In this document: positions 19,451 through 20,377 of the stretch, one piece after another
How positions within the stretch are numbered: position 1 is the stretch's first letter
Layout: each line of letters begins with the position of its first letter
Source of the DNA: Plantago elongata
Lineage: Eukaryota > Streptophyta > Magnoliopsida > Lamiales > Plantaginaceae
Length of the DNA: 20,377 nt
Assembly (NCBI GenBank): GCA_036897095.1
Contig: JAYMSP010003278.1
Coordinates: forward strand, 1-20,377
Direction of reading: 5' to 3'
Notes under the pieces: model-generated
Seen by the model: only the letters and a program-made list of their open reading frames with translations
Told to the model about the DNA's origin: nothing
Database searches by the model: none
Made by a program: the position numbers and the translations under genes

Positions 19451-19561
19451 GTGAGTTGATAATGTTAATGAGATAGCTACAGTTTCTATCTAGTATTAGG
19501 TTTTTAGTGAGTATTCGATACCCTCCTCATGTCTTCCTCCCTATATAGATCTGTTCAAGTG

Positions 19562-19738
19562 TCCAATGGAGTCAATCTTCTCCAATTCCTAGATTCGGGT
19601 GTTATTTTCTATCGTCAAAGAGTATGTTGGAGTTAGTCTTTCTTCAACTCCGAGATTCAAGTATTAGTTGCTACCGTCAAACAATATGTTGGAGTTAGTG
19701 TTCCTCCCACTTTGATATTTTAGCGTTAGTTGTTACCT
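19562..19738. repeat. Second minisatellite, unit about 61 bp, three units
   Basis: TGTTGGAGTTAGT starts at 19625 and at 19686; the first, more diverged unit is TCCAATGGAGTCAATC at 19562. Each unit goes on with GAT(T/A)(C/T) followed by GT(T/G)A(T/G)TT and a TA(T/C)CGTCAAA or TTACC end. Confidence 0.7.
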
Positions 19739-20377
19739 ACTTGGGCAGTGAGCTAAACCACTCCATTAATCGTGGACCGACTAGGTTCTAACGGTTGTGC
19801 GCACTAACCAGGTCAGACTTGACTAGGTTCAAATAAATATCCACGCTAGCTAGGCGAATGTATGTGGTATATAAGTCCGTACCTACTTCCTCACAATATT
19901 GGACTTTTTGGGCATGAGTTGGACTCATTATCTCCTCAAGCAGTCTACATGTTCCATAGAGTATATCTAGACCATGTCGTGTTGGAACTTTTAATTAAAG
20001 TGTGTTTAGTGCCTTCAATTACTCAATTCAGATTGAAGATGAATGAGAAATTAATGCGCAAATAGACCGCTTATAATATTAAATTACAATGGGATAATTA
20101 CATACACCCCCTGCAAGATGCCTATATTGCAGATGGGTCCACTCAGATCAACAATTACATCCAGGTCCATAAATTCATTTTTTCGTTGACCAGCTTAATT
20201 CACTATTCATTTCACTTGCAAACCAAACACGGCCTTAGCCAATTCTTTTCACTTTTACTTGGATTGGAAAAATTACAGTACCACAATTCCCTTTCTTCTA
20301 CCACCCGCCAAAACTCTCCGTCTTCTTCCGTCTGCGTGTTCTTCCGTTTGCGTCTTCTTCCGGCTACTTCTGTAGCG
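19739..20377. other. Unassigned flank; possible promoter or 5' UTR of a plus-strand gene at the right edge
   Basis: No gene is recognisable. A 67-codon frame at 19862-20065 has no known motif. From about 20280 the plus strand becomes C/T-rich, with a three-unit 16-bp-like repeat of TCTTCCGT(C/T)TGCG (about 20323-20365), as seen in plant 5' UTRs. GCAAACCAAACACGGCCTTA near 20217 resembles the ends of plant Harbinger/hAT MITEs, but no partner end is visible. Confidence 0.4.

Noticed and set aside
20200..20245. MITE end (CAAACCAAACACGGCC followed by TTA)
   Set aside because: No partner inverted repeat or second TTA-flanked end is found upstream in the window.
1..20377. CRISPR array, phage defence island or bacterial operon
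   Set aside because: The sequence is plant nuclear DNA: spliced exons, SINEs and LTR elements; no regular spacer-repeat array is present.

Overview
This is nuclear DNA from a flowering plant, probably a eudicot. The signs are intron-split coding sequence with GT-AG junctions, tRNA-derived SINEs, plant-type Ty3/gypsy and Ty1/copia LTRs, primer-binding sites for plant tRNA-Asp and tRNA-iMet, and an AT-rich background. No species can be named from the sequence alone. Domain and lineage names below come from motif recognition; no database search was run.

Positions 1-4650 hold the only host gene: a minus-strand, nine-exon gene for a DUF1350 / alpha-beta-hydrolase-like protein with a probable chloroplast transit peptide. 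Every splice phase is consistent over 344 codons, and the gene runs off the left edge before its stop. Intron 7 carries two old tRNA-derived SINEs and a tandem duplication. A TATA box lies 47 bp upstream of the start codon.

Positions 5002-11650 hold a decayed minus-strand Ty3/gypsy chromovirus (Tekay/Del-like). A long LTR (about 3.7 kb) lies at the low-coordinate end. It is followed by a polypurine tract and a pol remnant reduced to part of the protease, the first residues of RT, the end of the integrase and an intact chromodomain. A second, diverged LTR-like block occupies the high-coordinate end. A tRNA-iMet-type PBS lies just outside the long LTR, which suggests a complex or tandem element.

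Positions 11669-12948 look like a solitary minus-strand copia LTR (SIRE/Maximus-like). It abuts, and has probably truncated, the 5' LTR of the next element.

Positions 12949-19196 are a plus-strand Ty3/gypsy element of the Athila/Tat type. It has a truncated 5' LTR, a tRNA-Asp PBS, a stop-ridden gag-protease reading frame, no RT, RNase H or integrase, about 2.3 kb of non-coding 3' internal sequence, a PPT and a complete 3' LTR of 1129 bp. The aligned LTR parts differ at roughly one base in ten by eye, so the insertion is old. Its gag is interrupted by the most interesting object in the window: a structurally perfect tRNA-Lys(UUU) gene with a 4-nt leader, a 3' trailer and a short poly(A) tract, flanked by a 15-bp target-site duplication. 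This looks like a retroposed pre-tRNA, the founding step of a SINE.

Positions 19197-20377 contain two degenerate minisatellites, otherwise unassigned sequence and, at the right edge, a pyrimidine-rich stretch that could be the promoter or 5' UTR of a plus-strand gene beginning outside the window. Apart from the DUF1350 gene and the tRNA, everything recognisable is transposon-derived. I found no convincing new multi-gene system.
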